Assembly (NCBI RefSeq): GCF_031456835.1 | Contig: NZ_JAVDVK010000001.1 | Location: 310,001 to 374,000 of the forward strand | DNA from: Leifsonia shinshuensis | GTDB taxonomy: Bacteria; Actinomycetota; Actinomycetes; Actinomycetales; Microbacteriaceae | Length of the DNA: 64,000 bases | Direction: 5' to 3' | In this document: positions 57,771 through 64,000 of the stretch, in pieces | Layout of the letters: each line of letters opens with the position of its first letter | Position numbering within the stretch: the first letter of the stretch is position 1 | Notes under the pieces: generated by a model | What the model saw: only the letters and a program-made list of their open reading frames with translations | Database searches by the model: none | What the model was told of the DNA's origin: nothing | Position numbers and translations under genes: made by a program

Positions 57771-58814
57771 ATGCCGGACCACACCGTGAACACCCTTCCG
57801 GGTGTCTCGTACGTGATGCCCGTGCTCAACGAGGTCACCCACGTGCGGGCGGCCGTCGACAGCCTGCTGGCGCAGGACTACACGGGCCCCTTCGAGGTGA
57901 CCATCGCCCTCGGCCCGAGCATGGACGGCACCACCGAGCTGGTCGAGGAACTGGCGGCCGTCGACGGCCGCATCCGCGTCGTCGACAACGCCATCGGGTC
58001 CACGCCCGCCGGGCTGAACCTGGCGATCCGCGAGTCGCGGTACCCGATCGTGATCCGCGTCGACGCGCACAGCGTCCTCCCGCCCGACTACGCCCGCATC
58101 GCGGTGGAGACCATCCTCGAGACCGGCGCCGACAACGTCGGTGGCCTGATGGATGCGCAGGGCACGACCGACTTCGAGCGCGCCGTCGCGCGCGCCTACG
58201 GCAGCCGCGTCGGCCTCGGCGGAACCAAGCTGCACGTCGGCGGCGAAGCCGGCCCGGCGGAGACGGTGTACCTCGGAGTGTTCCGCCGCGATCGCCTGAT
58301 CGAGGTTGGCCTGTTCGACGAGGAGATCAAGCGCGGGCAGGACTGGGAGCTCAACCGCCGGCTCCGCACCTCGGGCGGCACGGTCTGGTTCACCCCGCGG
58401 CTCAAGGTCACGTACCGTCCGCGTCCCAACCTCTACCGCCTCGCCCGGCAGTTCTTCTCGACCGGCATCTGGCGCGGCGAGCTGGCCCGGCGGTTCCCCG
58501 CCTCCAACGGCCTCCGCTACTTCGCGCCGCCGGTGATGGTGCTCGGCGTCGCGATCGGCACGCTGCTGGGCCTCGGCGGGATCGTGCAGGCGATCCTCGG
58601 CGCCGCGCCGTGGCTGCTGTGGGGCTTCGCGATCCCGGCGCTCTACATCGTCATCGTCATCGTCTCGGCGGTGCTGTGGGGGCGCAAGGACGGCTTTCGC
58701 CCGTTCCTGTGGTTTCTCGTAGTCTTGCCGTGCATCCACTTCAGCTGGGGGGTCGGGTTCATCCTCGGATACCTGTCGCTCACCCGCAACATCACAGCCC
58801 ACACCGGAAGGTAG
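57771..58814 (+). CDS. Family 2 glycosyltransferase with C-terminal membrane segments
   Basis: A 347-residue GT2 enzyme. 'VSYVMPVLNEVTHVRAAVDS' opens the GT-A domain, 'VIRVDAHSVLPPDY' supplies the metal-binding Asp-x-His variant of the DXD motif, and 'GQDWELNRRLRTSGG' is the catalytic-base region. Two or three hydrophobic segments follow after residue 255. The pattern fits a membrane-bound transferase building a surface glycan. Upstream an extended -10 (TGATAGGCT, ending 57740) gives a short leader with a GAAGGAT site. It is the first of three genes with the CDP-alcohol transferase (2-nt gap) and a second GT2. Confidence 0.9.
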   Translation: MPDHTVNTLPGVSYVMPVLNEVTHVRAAVDSLLAQDYTGPFEVTIALGPSMDGTTELVEELAAVDGRIRVVDNAIGSTPAGLNLAIRESRYPIVIRVDAHSVLPPDYARIAVETILETGADNVGGLMDAQGTTDFERAVARAYGSRVGLGGTKLHVGGEAGPAETVYLGVFRRDRLIEVGLFDEEIKRGQDWELNRRLRTSGGTVWFTPRLKVTYRPRPNLYRLARQFFSTGIWRGELARRFPASNGLRYFAPPVMVLGVAIGTLLGLGGIVQAILGAAPWLLWGFAIPALYIVIVIVSAVLWGRKDGFRPFLWFLVVLPCIHFSWGVGFILGYLSLTRNITAHTGR

Positions 58815-58816
58815 GC

Positions 58817-59635
58817 ATGACCGCACCCGGACCTTCGGCGCACGGCGCCCGTCCCACGTCGATCGCCGAGCTGCGCGCGGTGGCGCAGCCGCCCGAGGTC
58901 CGTGGGCGCCGCAACGCCGAGCACTGGACCGCGTCGCTGTACCTCCGCAACCTGTCGCCGTACCTCACCTGGGTGCTGCTCAAGACGTCGATCTCGGCCA
59001 ACGGCGTCACCGGGCTGATGATCCTGACGGGATGGGCGACCGCCGCCTCCCTTCTCATCCCGGGCATCGGGGGCGCCGCTCTCGCGCTCGTCCTCGGCCA
59101 GCTGCAGATGCTCGTCGACTGCTGCGACGGCGAGGTCGCGCGGTGGCGCGGCACTTCGTCGCCCGCGGGCATCTTCCTGGACAACGTCGGCCACTACTCG
59201 ACCGAGACGCTGATCGCCATCGCGCTCGGCATCCGGGCGGCCGGCTACCCGTTCGAGGCGCCGCAGGACTTCCTCTGGACCAATCTGGGCACGCTGCTCG
59301 CCCTCGTCATCGTGCTGAACAAGGCGCTCAACGACATGGTCCGCGTGGCCCGCGCGAACGCCGGCCTGCCGAAGCTGGCCGACACCCAGTCGGAGTACGC
59401 GCCGACCCACGGCCTGGTCGCGACACTGCGTCGTGCCGCGCGGTTCCTGCCGTTCCACCGGCTGTACCACTCGGTCGAGCTGACCATCCTGATCTTCGTG
59501 TTCTCGATCGTCGGGCTGTTCATCGGTGCGACCTTCGCCGACCGCATCCTGCTGGTGGCGCTGGTTCCGCTGTCGATCCTGGCGCTGATCGGGCACTTCG
59601 TGACGATCATGGCTTCGCGGCGGGTCCGTGGCTGA
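58817..59635 (+). CDS. CDP-alcohol phosphatidyltransferase family membrane protein
   Basis: A 272-residue membrane protein with the CDP-alcohol phosphotransferase motif D-x2-DG-x2-AR-x8-G-x3-D-x3-D at residues 101-126: D101, D104, G105, A108, R109, G118 and D122 are all present. The last Asp, usually the catalytic base, is His126 ('FLDNVGHY'). About six hydrophobic segments are predicted. The family joins an alcohol to a phospholipid or polyol phosphate from a CDP-activated donor. Lying between two GT2 genes, it probably adds a polyol-phosphate or inositol-phosphate to a glycan or glycolipid. Overlaps the next gene by 8 nt. Confidence 0.85.
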   Translation: MTAPGPSAHGARPTSIAELRAVAQPPEVRGRRNAEHWTASLYLRNLSPYLTWVLLKTSISANGVTGLMILTGWATAASLLIPGIGGAALALVLGQLQMLVDCCDGEVARWRGTSSPAGIFLDNVGHYSTETLIAIALGIRAAGYPFEAPQDFLWTNLGTLLALVIVLNKALNDMVRVARANAGLPKLADTQSEYAPTHGLVATLRRAARFLPFHRLYHSVELTILIFVFSIVGLFIGATFADRILLVALVPLSILALIGHFVTIMASRRVRG

Positions 59636-60533
59636 GCAGCGGGCGTCCTCCGGCGAGCAGCCGCGGGTGGCCGTCGTGGTGCTCACGCAGGGCACCCGCC
59701 CGGTCGAGCTGCGCCGGGGGCTCGAGTCGGTGCTCGCCCAGCAGGGGGTCGAGACGGACATCGTGGTCGTCGGCAACGGCTGGGACCCGACGACAGCGGA
59801 TCCCGCCCTCCCCGAGGGCGTGCGCGCGCTGGCGCTGCCGGAGAACGTCGGCATCCCGGCTGGCCGCAACGCGGGAGTCCCGCTGGTGACCGGCGAGTGG
59901 CTGTTCTTCCTCGACGACGACGCGGACATCCCGTCGGCGACGTTCCTCGCGGACGCCATCGCTCTGCTGCGGCGCGACCCCTCGATCGGGATGCTGCAGC
60001 CGCGGCTGCGCGTGCCCGACGGGACGGCCCCGCCGCGGCGCTGGATCCCGCGCATCCGCAAGGGCGATCCGGCCCGGTCGAGCAACGTGTTCGCCGTGCT
60101 GGAGGCGGCGATCGTGCTCCCGCGCGACGTCTTCGAGCGCGCGGGCGGATGGGCGGCCCCGTTCTTCTACGCGCACGAGGGCATCGACCTCGCCTGGAAG
60201 GTCTGGGACCAGGGCAAGCGTGTCTGGTACGCCGGGGACCTGGTGGCCGAGCATCCGTCGGTCTCTCCGACCCGGCACTCGTATTACTACCGGCTCAACG
60301 CCCGCAACCGCGTCTGGCTGGCGCGCCGCAACCTGCCGGCCGTGCTCGTCCCGCTGTACGTGGGGTCGTGGACCGGCATCCAGCTGCTCCGCTGGTTCCG
60401 CAAGCCCGCCGTGCTGCGCGCGTGGTTCGGCGGCTGGGCGGAGGGCTGGCGCACCGACCCGGGGGAGCGGCGTCCGCTGCGCTGGCGCACGGTCGCGCGC
60501 ATGACGGCTGCGGGCCGACCACCCATCGTCTGA
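59628..60533 (+). CDS. Family 2 glycosyltransferase
   Basis: A 301-residue GT2 enzyme: 'VAVVVLTQGTRPVELRRGLE' (nucleotide-binding strand), 'LFFLDDDADIPS' (DXD) and 'YAHEGIDLAWKVWDQGKRVW' (ED-type base region). The N-terminal half resembles rhamnosyl- and galactofuranosyl-transferases; no membrane segment is obvious. GTG start, 8 nt inside the CDP-alcohol transferase gene. The three genes form one operon for a surface glycopolymer or glycolipid. Confidence 0.9.
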   Translation: MAEQRASSGEQPRVAVVVLTQGTRPVELRRGLESVLAQQGVETDIVVVGNGWDPTTADPALPEGVRALALPENVGIPAGRNAGVPLVTGEWLFFLDDDADIPSATFLADAIALLRRDPSIGMLQPRLRVPDGTAPPRRWIPRIRKGDPARSSNVFAVLEAAIVLPRDVFERAGGWAAPFFYAHEGIDLAWKVWDQGKRVWYAGDLVAEHPSVSPTRHSYYYRLNARNRVWLARRNLPAVLVPLYVGSWTGIQLLRWFRKPAVLRAWFGGWAEGWRTDPGERRPLRWRTVARMTAAGRPPIV

Positions 60534-60558
60534 CGTCCGGAGCCCGGAACGTCTTCGC

Positions 60559-61587
60559 TCAGCCGGCGACGCGGGCCCGATCGTCTCCGTCGTCGTCGCC
60601 GGACCCGGCATTCGTGCCCGGTCGTTCGACAGGCGGTTCGAGCGCCAGGGGCTCGTCCGGTGCGTCCAGGGCCGGCTCCTCATCCGTCGGACGTCTGCGC
60701 GGCAGGGCGCCGCGCAACGCCTTTCCGAGGCGCGCCGCACGCTCGCCGGTCGCCCGGCCCATCCGGGCGGCGCCCTCGCCGGTGGCGCGGGTGACCCGGA
60801 CCGCGCGGTCGCCGGTGGCCGAGCCGAGACGGCGCACCGCGCCCGGTCCCTCGATGGGAGCGAGCGCGGCGGGGATCACCAGCGGCGCCGGCCCGAAGGC
60901 GAGCCGGGCGTTCTGCACCACGCGGCGTCCGAGGATGTTGTTCCCGGTGCCGCCGATGACCGCGCCGATACCGAACGGGATCGCGCGGGCCACGATGCTG
61001 GCGCCGCCGCGGATCGCGAACTGCCGGATGAACGCGCTCTTCAGCCGGTCGACGAGCGGTCCGACCACCATGCTCGGGAGGCTGGACGTCACGAGCTCAC
61101 CCCAGTAGGCGGTGCGCGTGACGCCTCCGCCGAACTGGCCGGCGAGCTGGCGGACGAGGTCGGAGCCTTCGCGCCCCAGCATCATCGTCAGCACGAGCGC
61201 CCGGGCACGCTCGGGATCGTCGACCGCGATCCCGTGCAGCTCGCTCATCGACTGGGCGTACAGCGCCGTGGCCTCCAGGAACCCCGCCGTCTCGAGCCCG
61301 GAGAGCGCCAGGGTGACACCGGTCCCGATCGCGGGGATCACGGCCGTCGCGCCGACGGCGGCGCCGCCGCTCGTGACCGCCGCCAGGTAGCGGCGTTCCA
61401 GGATGCGCGCGAGCTCGTCCGCGGACGCCTGCGGGTTGCGGCGGCGGATGCTGCGCAGGTGTGCGAGCACCACCGGCCGCTGGATGCCGAGGAACCGGTC
61501 CAGGGTCGTGTTGAGTGCGCGCGGCGTATCGCCGCCTCGCTGCGGGCCGCCCGTGACGGAGATGATCGGTTTCTGCTTGGCTGCCAT
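60559..61587 (-). CDS. Unknown protein with glycine-rich helical core and 11-residue repeats
   Basis: A 342-residue protein I do not recognise with confidence; the core (about 60-235, 'AVGATAVIPAIGTGVTLALS', 'IPFGIGAVIGGTGNNILGRR') is reminiscent of EcsC-like proteins. Residues 256-288 contain three consecutive 11-residue repeats of the form (S/R)ATG(D/E)xAxRxx. Such repeats make an amphipathic helix of the synuclein or apolipoprotein kind. The tail is acidic and Pro-rich. Membrane association is plausible. The start ATG follows a TACACT -10 element by 8 nt. It converges on the GT operon (25 nt apart). Confidence 0.65.
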   Translation of the reverse strand: MAAKQKPIISVTGGPQRGGDTPRALNTTLDRFLGIQRPVVLAHLRSIRRRNPQASADELARILERRYLAAVTSGGAAVGATAVIPAIGTGVTLALSGLETAGFLEATALYAQSMSELHGIAVDDPERARALVLTMMLGREGSDLVRQLAGQFGGGVTRTAYWGELVTSSLPSMVVGPLVDRLKSAFIRQFAIRGGASIVARAIPFGIGAVIGGTGNNILGRRVVQNARLAFGPAPLVIPAALAPIEGPGAVRRLGSATGDRAVRVTRATGEGAARMGRATGERAARLGKALRGALPRRRPTDEEPALDAPDEPLALEPPVERPGTNAGSGDDDGDDRARVAG

Positions 61588-61595
61588 CTCGGTAG

Positions 61596-61601
61596 AGTGT
61601 A
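61596..61601 (-). promoter_or_regulatory. -10 element of the 11-mer-repeat protein gene
   Basis: TACACT on the minus strand, 8 nt before the ATG whose first base is 61587. Confidence 0.4.
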
Positions 61602-61655
61602 GGCCGCCCAGCCGGAAGCGCCATCCATGTCGTGCCGGCGACCGGGCTGCCGGGA

Positions 61656-61967
61656 TCAGCGACCGCGAGTGCGCCGACGGGAGCGCTCGTCGAGGTACTC
61701 GTGCGCCGACAGCACCCCGAGGTCGTCGGGAACCGAGTCGCGCGTGATGTCCTGAGTGAGCGTCGCCACGTCGGTGCCGAGGGCGACGGCGATGCGCAGC
61801 ATGGTCAGGAGGCTGGGATTCGCGCGCCCGCGCTCGATCTTGCCGAAGTTCGTGACGTGCATGCCGGCGAGACCGGCGATGGCTTCCTGGCTGAGCCCGA
61901 GACCGATGCGGGCCTGGCGGATGCGTTCGCCGAGCAGTGCGGCGGCGGGTGCGACGGAGTGGTGCAT
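61656..61967 (-). CDS. XRE-family helix-turn-helix protein
   Basis: A 103-residue Cro/C1-type regulator: 'IRQARIGLGLSQEAIAGLAG' followed by 'HVTNFGKIERGRANPSLLTM' (about residues 14-56) is a textbook HTH-XRE domain, with a basic C-terminus. The ATG giving 'MHHSVAPAAALLGERIRQAR' is chosen; the frame upstream is Cys/Ser-rich and not protein-like. Single-copy XRE regulators of this size often control one neighbouring gene or the cell-surface locus, but no target is evident. Confidence 0.85.
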   Translation of the reverse strand: MHHSVAPAAALLGERIRQARIGLGLSQEAIAGLAGMHVTNFGKIERGRANPSLLTMLRIAVALGTDVATLTQDITRDSVPDDLGVLSAHEYLDERSRRRTRGR

Positions 61968-62154
61968 GATGCATCCACTACAGAGCCAAGTGCGCGCCGA
62001 CTCCAGAGCGCCTGCACCCGAATGCGCGGACCTCACGATTCGGTGTCCGGAAATGACGTCGATGCATGCGTTTTCTGCGCGCCCCGAGGTGTCCCGACGG
62101 GACGTGTCGGGACACCGCACTGGCGCACGCGCCGCCGGAGGCGGTGCGCCCGCC

Positions 62155-62472
62155 TCAGAGGCTGATCTGCCAGAGGTACTCGCGGCCGTCCGGTGGGAAC
62201 CACCGCACGACCAGCACGGTGTCGCGCGACGGGTGCGGACCGGTCACGCTGGCCCGGACCGACCCGCCCGGTGGAACGGTGGCGGGGATGCTCACCCGCA
62301 GCCGGGACTCGCCGGCGATGCTCACGGTGACGCCGCGCAGGGTCTCGCGGCCGGTGTTCACGATCCGGTAGTGCGGTGCGGTTGTGCGGTCGACGCTCCA
62401 CGGGACGGGGTAGGCGAGACGGCGGGGACGGACGGCGGGGGAGGGGGCGCGGAGGAGCCGGAGAGGATTCAT
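62155..62472 (-). CDS. Hypothetical small beta-sandwich-like protein
   Basis: A 105-residue protein with an alternating beta pattern ('HYRIVNTGRETLRGVTVSIA', 'LLVSIPATVPPGGSVRASVT'-like, 'DTVLVVRWFPPDGREYLWQI'), suggestive of an immunoglobulin-like fold with a conserved Trp/Phe core. There is no signal peptide or membrane helix. I do not recognise the family. A TTACTT hexamer 7 nt before the ATG fits the leaderless pattern of this genome. The region 62473-62605 upstream has a partial hairpin-repeat remnant and an AT-rich stretch (62553-62575) but no gene. Confidence 0.6.
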   Translation of the reverse strand: MNPLRLLRAPSPAVRPRRLAYPVPWSVDRTTAPHYRIVNTGRETLRGVTVSIAGESRLRVSIPATVPPGGSVRASVTGPHPSRDTVLVVRWFPPDGREYLWQISL

Positions 62473-62605
62473 GGCTCGAAAGTAACGACCCCCTCCGACG
62501 CTCGAGGCCCGGAATCGGGCACGAATGCCCCTTCTGGGGAGAACTCGCCGAACTATTTTCTGTGGACGATTTCTCGTCGCGTCACCGGCCGCAGAACGGG
62601 TGGGG

Positions 62606-63340
62606 TCAGGTGCCGTAGTCGGCGTTGTACAGAGCGAGGACCTCGTCGATCGGACCGTCGAGAACGAGGGCGCCCTTGTCGAGGTACAGCCCGCGCTCGC
62701 AGAAGCGTCGCAGGTCCTTCTCGTTGTGCGAGACGAAGAACAGGGTCCGGCCTCCGGCCAGCAGCTCCTCGATGCGGCGGTAGCACTTCTCGCGGAACCC
62801 GCGGTCGCCGACCGCGAGCACCTCGTCCACCAGCAACACGGGCTCCTCGAGCTGCGCGATGACGGAGAAGGCGATGCGCACCTTCATCCCGCTCGAGAGG
62901 TGCTTGTAGGGGGTGTCGACGAAGTCCTCGATCTCGGCGAAGCCGATGATCTCGTCGAAGCGCTCGTCGATCTGCGACCGCGACATCCCGTGCAGTCCCG
63001 CCGTCAGATACACGTTGTCGCGCACGGTGAGGTCGTCGACGAAACCGCCGGTGATCTCGATCAGCGGCGCGACGCCGTCCGTCACGCGCACCGTGCCCTC
63101 ATCGGGCAGCATGACGCCGGCGACGAGCTTCAGCAGCGTCGACTTTCCCTGGCCGTTGCGGCCGACGACGCCGATGGCCTCACCGGGCTGGACATGGAAG
63201 CTGACGTTGCGGAGCGCCCAGAAGTCGTCGGGACGCGCGCGCCGCTGCTTCGACGAGAAGAGGTCCTTGAATGTGCGCCGGGCGCCCCGGTTGCGGCGGA
63301 ACCGGACGCCGAGGCGGTCGACCGCGATGACGGGTGCCAC
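62606..63340 (-). CDS. Polysaccharide-export ABC transporter ATPase (Wzt/TagH type)
   Basis: A 244-residue ABC ATPase. Walker A is 'GRNGQGKSTLLKLVAGV', the signature 'HLSSGMKVRIAFSV' and Walker B 'VLLVDEVLAVGD', all in the form typical of Wzt/TagH-type exporters of O-antigen, teichoic acid or galactan. The C-terminal substrate-recognition extension of Wzt is absent, so it belongs to the short-chain/teichoic-type group. The GTG start follows directly on the permease stop codon (no gap). The exported polymer may be the product of the neighbouring glycosyltransferases. Confidence 0.93.
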   Translation of the reverse strand: MAPVIAVDRLGVRFRRNRGARRTFKDLFSSKQRRARPDDFWALRNVSFHVQPGEAIGVVGRNGQGKSTLLKLVAGVMLPDEGTVRVTDGVAPLIEITGGFVDDLTVRDNVYLTAGLHGMSRSQIDERFDEIIGFAEIEDFVDTPYKHLSSGMKVRIAFSVIAQLEEPVLLVDEVLAVGDRGFREKCYRRIEELLAGGRTLFFVSHNEKDLRRFCERGLYLDKGALVLDGPIDEVLALYNADYGT

Positions 63341-64000
63341 TCAGATCTCCTTCAGGATGTCGCGCTCGAAGCGCTTGAACACGCCCCAGCCGATCGCCAG
63401 CAGCACGAGCGACATCGCCGCGCTGACCCCGACGAGGAACCAGTCCAGCTCCTCGGGGAAGAATGCGGCGCGATACAGGCTGAAGATGCCGGTCAGCGGG
63501 TTGAACGCCGACCAGAAGTGCAGCGAGAAGAGCACGTCGGTCTGCGCTCCGGGATGCGTGGCGAGGTACGCGGCGCAGTGCTTGGCCGCCACGCCCGCGC
63601 CGCAGCCGCCGGGCAGGTCGCGCGCGCTGTAGATGATCGGGGACGCGTAGAAGAGGAAGCGCAGCGCGAGCTTCACCGCGCGCTCCAGGTCGCGGTAGAA
63701 GACCACGAGGGGCGCGACGATGAGGCCGACGCCGACGGTGAGCACCGTCTGGATGAGGATGGCCAGCGGGAACAGCAGCGCCTCGACGTTCAGCCGCGCT
63801 CCGGTGAAGATCGCGAAGACGGCGAGCACCGGCAGCGACAGCAGGAACTCGATCCCCTTGGAGGCGGCGATCCGGTTCACCCAGATCGTGCGCGGGATCA
63901 TCGTCGAGCGGATGAGCTTCGCCTCGCGGATGAAGGCACGCGTGCTGTCCGAGACCGCCCCGTTGAACCACATCCACGGCAGCAGGGCCGCCAGCAGGAA
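63341..64000 (-). CDS. Polysaccharide-export ABC transporter permease, 5' end outside window
   Basis: The last 219 codons of an ABC-2 type permease (Wzm/TagG type); the reading frame stays open past the window end ('FLLAALLPWMWFNGAVSDST' at the edge is the family's internal pattern), so the true start is not visible. Hydrophobic segments include 'IEFLLSLPVLAVFAIFTGAR', 'ILIQTVLTVGVGLIVAPLVV' and 'WFLVGVSAAMSLVLLAIGWG'. 'FYRDLERAVKLALRFLFYAS' is the typical cytoplasmic coupling region. It pairs with the ATPase encoded next. Confidence 0.9.
   Translation of the reverse strand, partial: FLLAALLPWMWFNGAVSDSTRAFIREAKLIRSTMIPRTIWVNRIAASKGIEFLLSLPVLAVFAIFTGARLNVEALLFPLAILIQTVLTVGVGLIVAPLVVFYRDLERAVKLALRFLFYASPIIYSARDLPGGCGAGVAAKHCAAYLATHPGAQTDVLFSLHFWSAFNPLTGIFSLYRAAFFPEELDWFLVGVSAAMSLVLLAIGWGVFKRFERDILKEI

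Overview
The window is a contiguous piece of a high-GC actinobacterial chromosome, most likely from the Microbacteriaceae (Leifsonia-like). The pointers are the actinobacterial-type DapD, the AdnAB helicase-nuclease pair, small conserved actinobacterial proteins (DUF3117, DUF3107), a UPF0182 membrane protein, an Actino-pnp-type leader before pnp, and many leaderless genes whose -10 hexamer lies 6-8 nt before the start codon. No transposase, integrase, phage gene, CRISPR array or rRNA was seen. One tRNA gene (initiator tRNA-fMet) is present. Coding density is high and the longest non-coding stretch, about 370 nt, is the leader region of pnp. The family placement is an inference, because no database search could be run.

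Layout. 0.2-2.8 kb: a minus-strand ABC ATPase / FtsX-type permease / TetR operon with a perfect 13-nt palindrome in its promoter region. 2.8-5.5 kb: pnp with a structured 5' leader. 5.5-9.7 kb: an Lrp/AsnC regulator divergent from a 2-oxoacid dehydrogenase operon (E1 alpha, E1 beta, E2; no E3). 9.8-20.5 kb: dapD and dapE, a PIG-V-like membrane protein, DUF3117, an O-methyltransferase, tatB, a GPH-type transporter with a sphingosine-1-phosphate-lyase-like PLP enzyme, then mrp / DUF1003 / MgtE-N-CBS. From memory, this order resembles a condensed version of Mycobacterium tuberculosis Rv1201c-Rv1232c. 20.6-25 kb: a stress-type membrane protein, aminopeptidase P, a PHP phosphoesterase and a secreted lysozyme-fold protein. 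25-45.3 kb: DEAD-box helicase, ferritin-like protein, DUF3107, adnA-adnB, a degenerate phosphotransferase, nudC, a UvrD2-like helicase, a ThiF/E1-like protein, a DUF2342 protease-like protein, a PDZ-Lon-like protease and UPF0182. This follows the Rv3211-Rv3193c order closely and is a DNA-repair and envelope-proteostasis block. 45.4-48.5 kb: two ROK regulators around a small GH3-C-terminal-like protein, then tRNA-fMet.

48.6-54.6 kb holds the most unusual locus: seven plus-strand genes, six junctions either overlapping or 10 nt apart. They encode a receiver domain fused to a PIG-L/LmbE deacetylase, an ATP-grasp ligase, a PHP phosphoesterase, a 52-residue membrane protein, a stand-alone receiver, a membrane PAS histidine kinase and a nitrilase-family amidase. 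Neither receiver carries a DNA-binding domain, and the only recognisable output attached to one is the deacetylase. I infer a two-component pathway whose response is enzymatic rather than transcriptional.

54.6-64 kb: a class I aminotransferase, an HtrA-type protease, a GT2 / CDP-alcohol phosphotransferase / GT2 operon, an unknown protein with three 11-residue amphipathic repeats, an XRE regulator, a small unknown protein and a polysaccharide-export ABC transporter cut by the window end. The end of the window looks like a cell-surface glycopolymer region.

Between convergent genes there are unusual palindromes instead of simple terminators. Two are 64-nt copies of one family (58/64 identical, with a compensatory base-pair change). 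Two more are tandem 57-nt hairpins and two are unrelated long inverted repeats.
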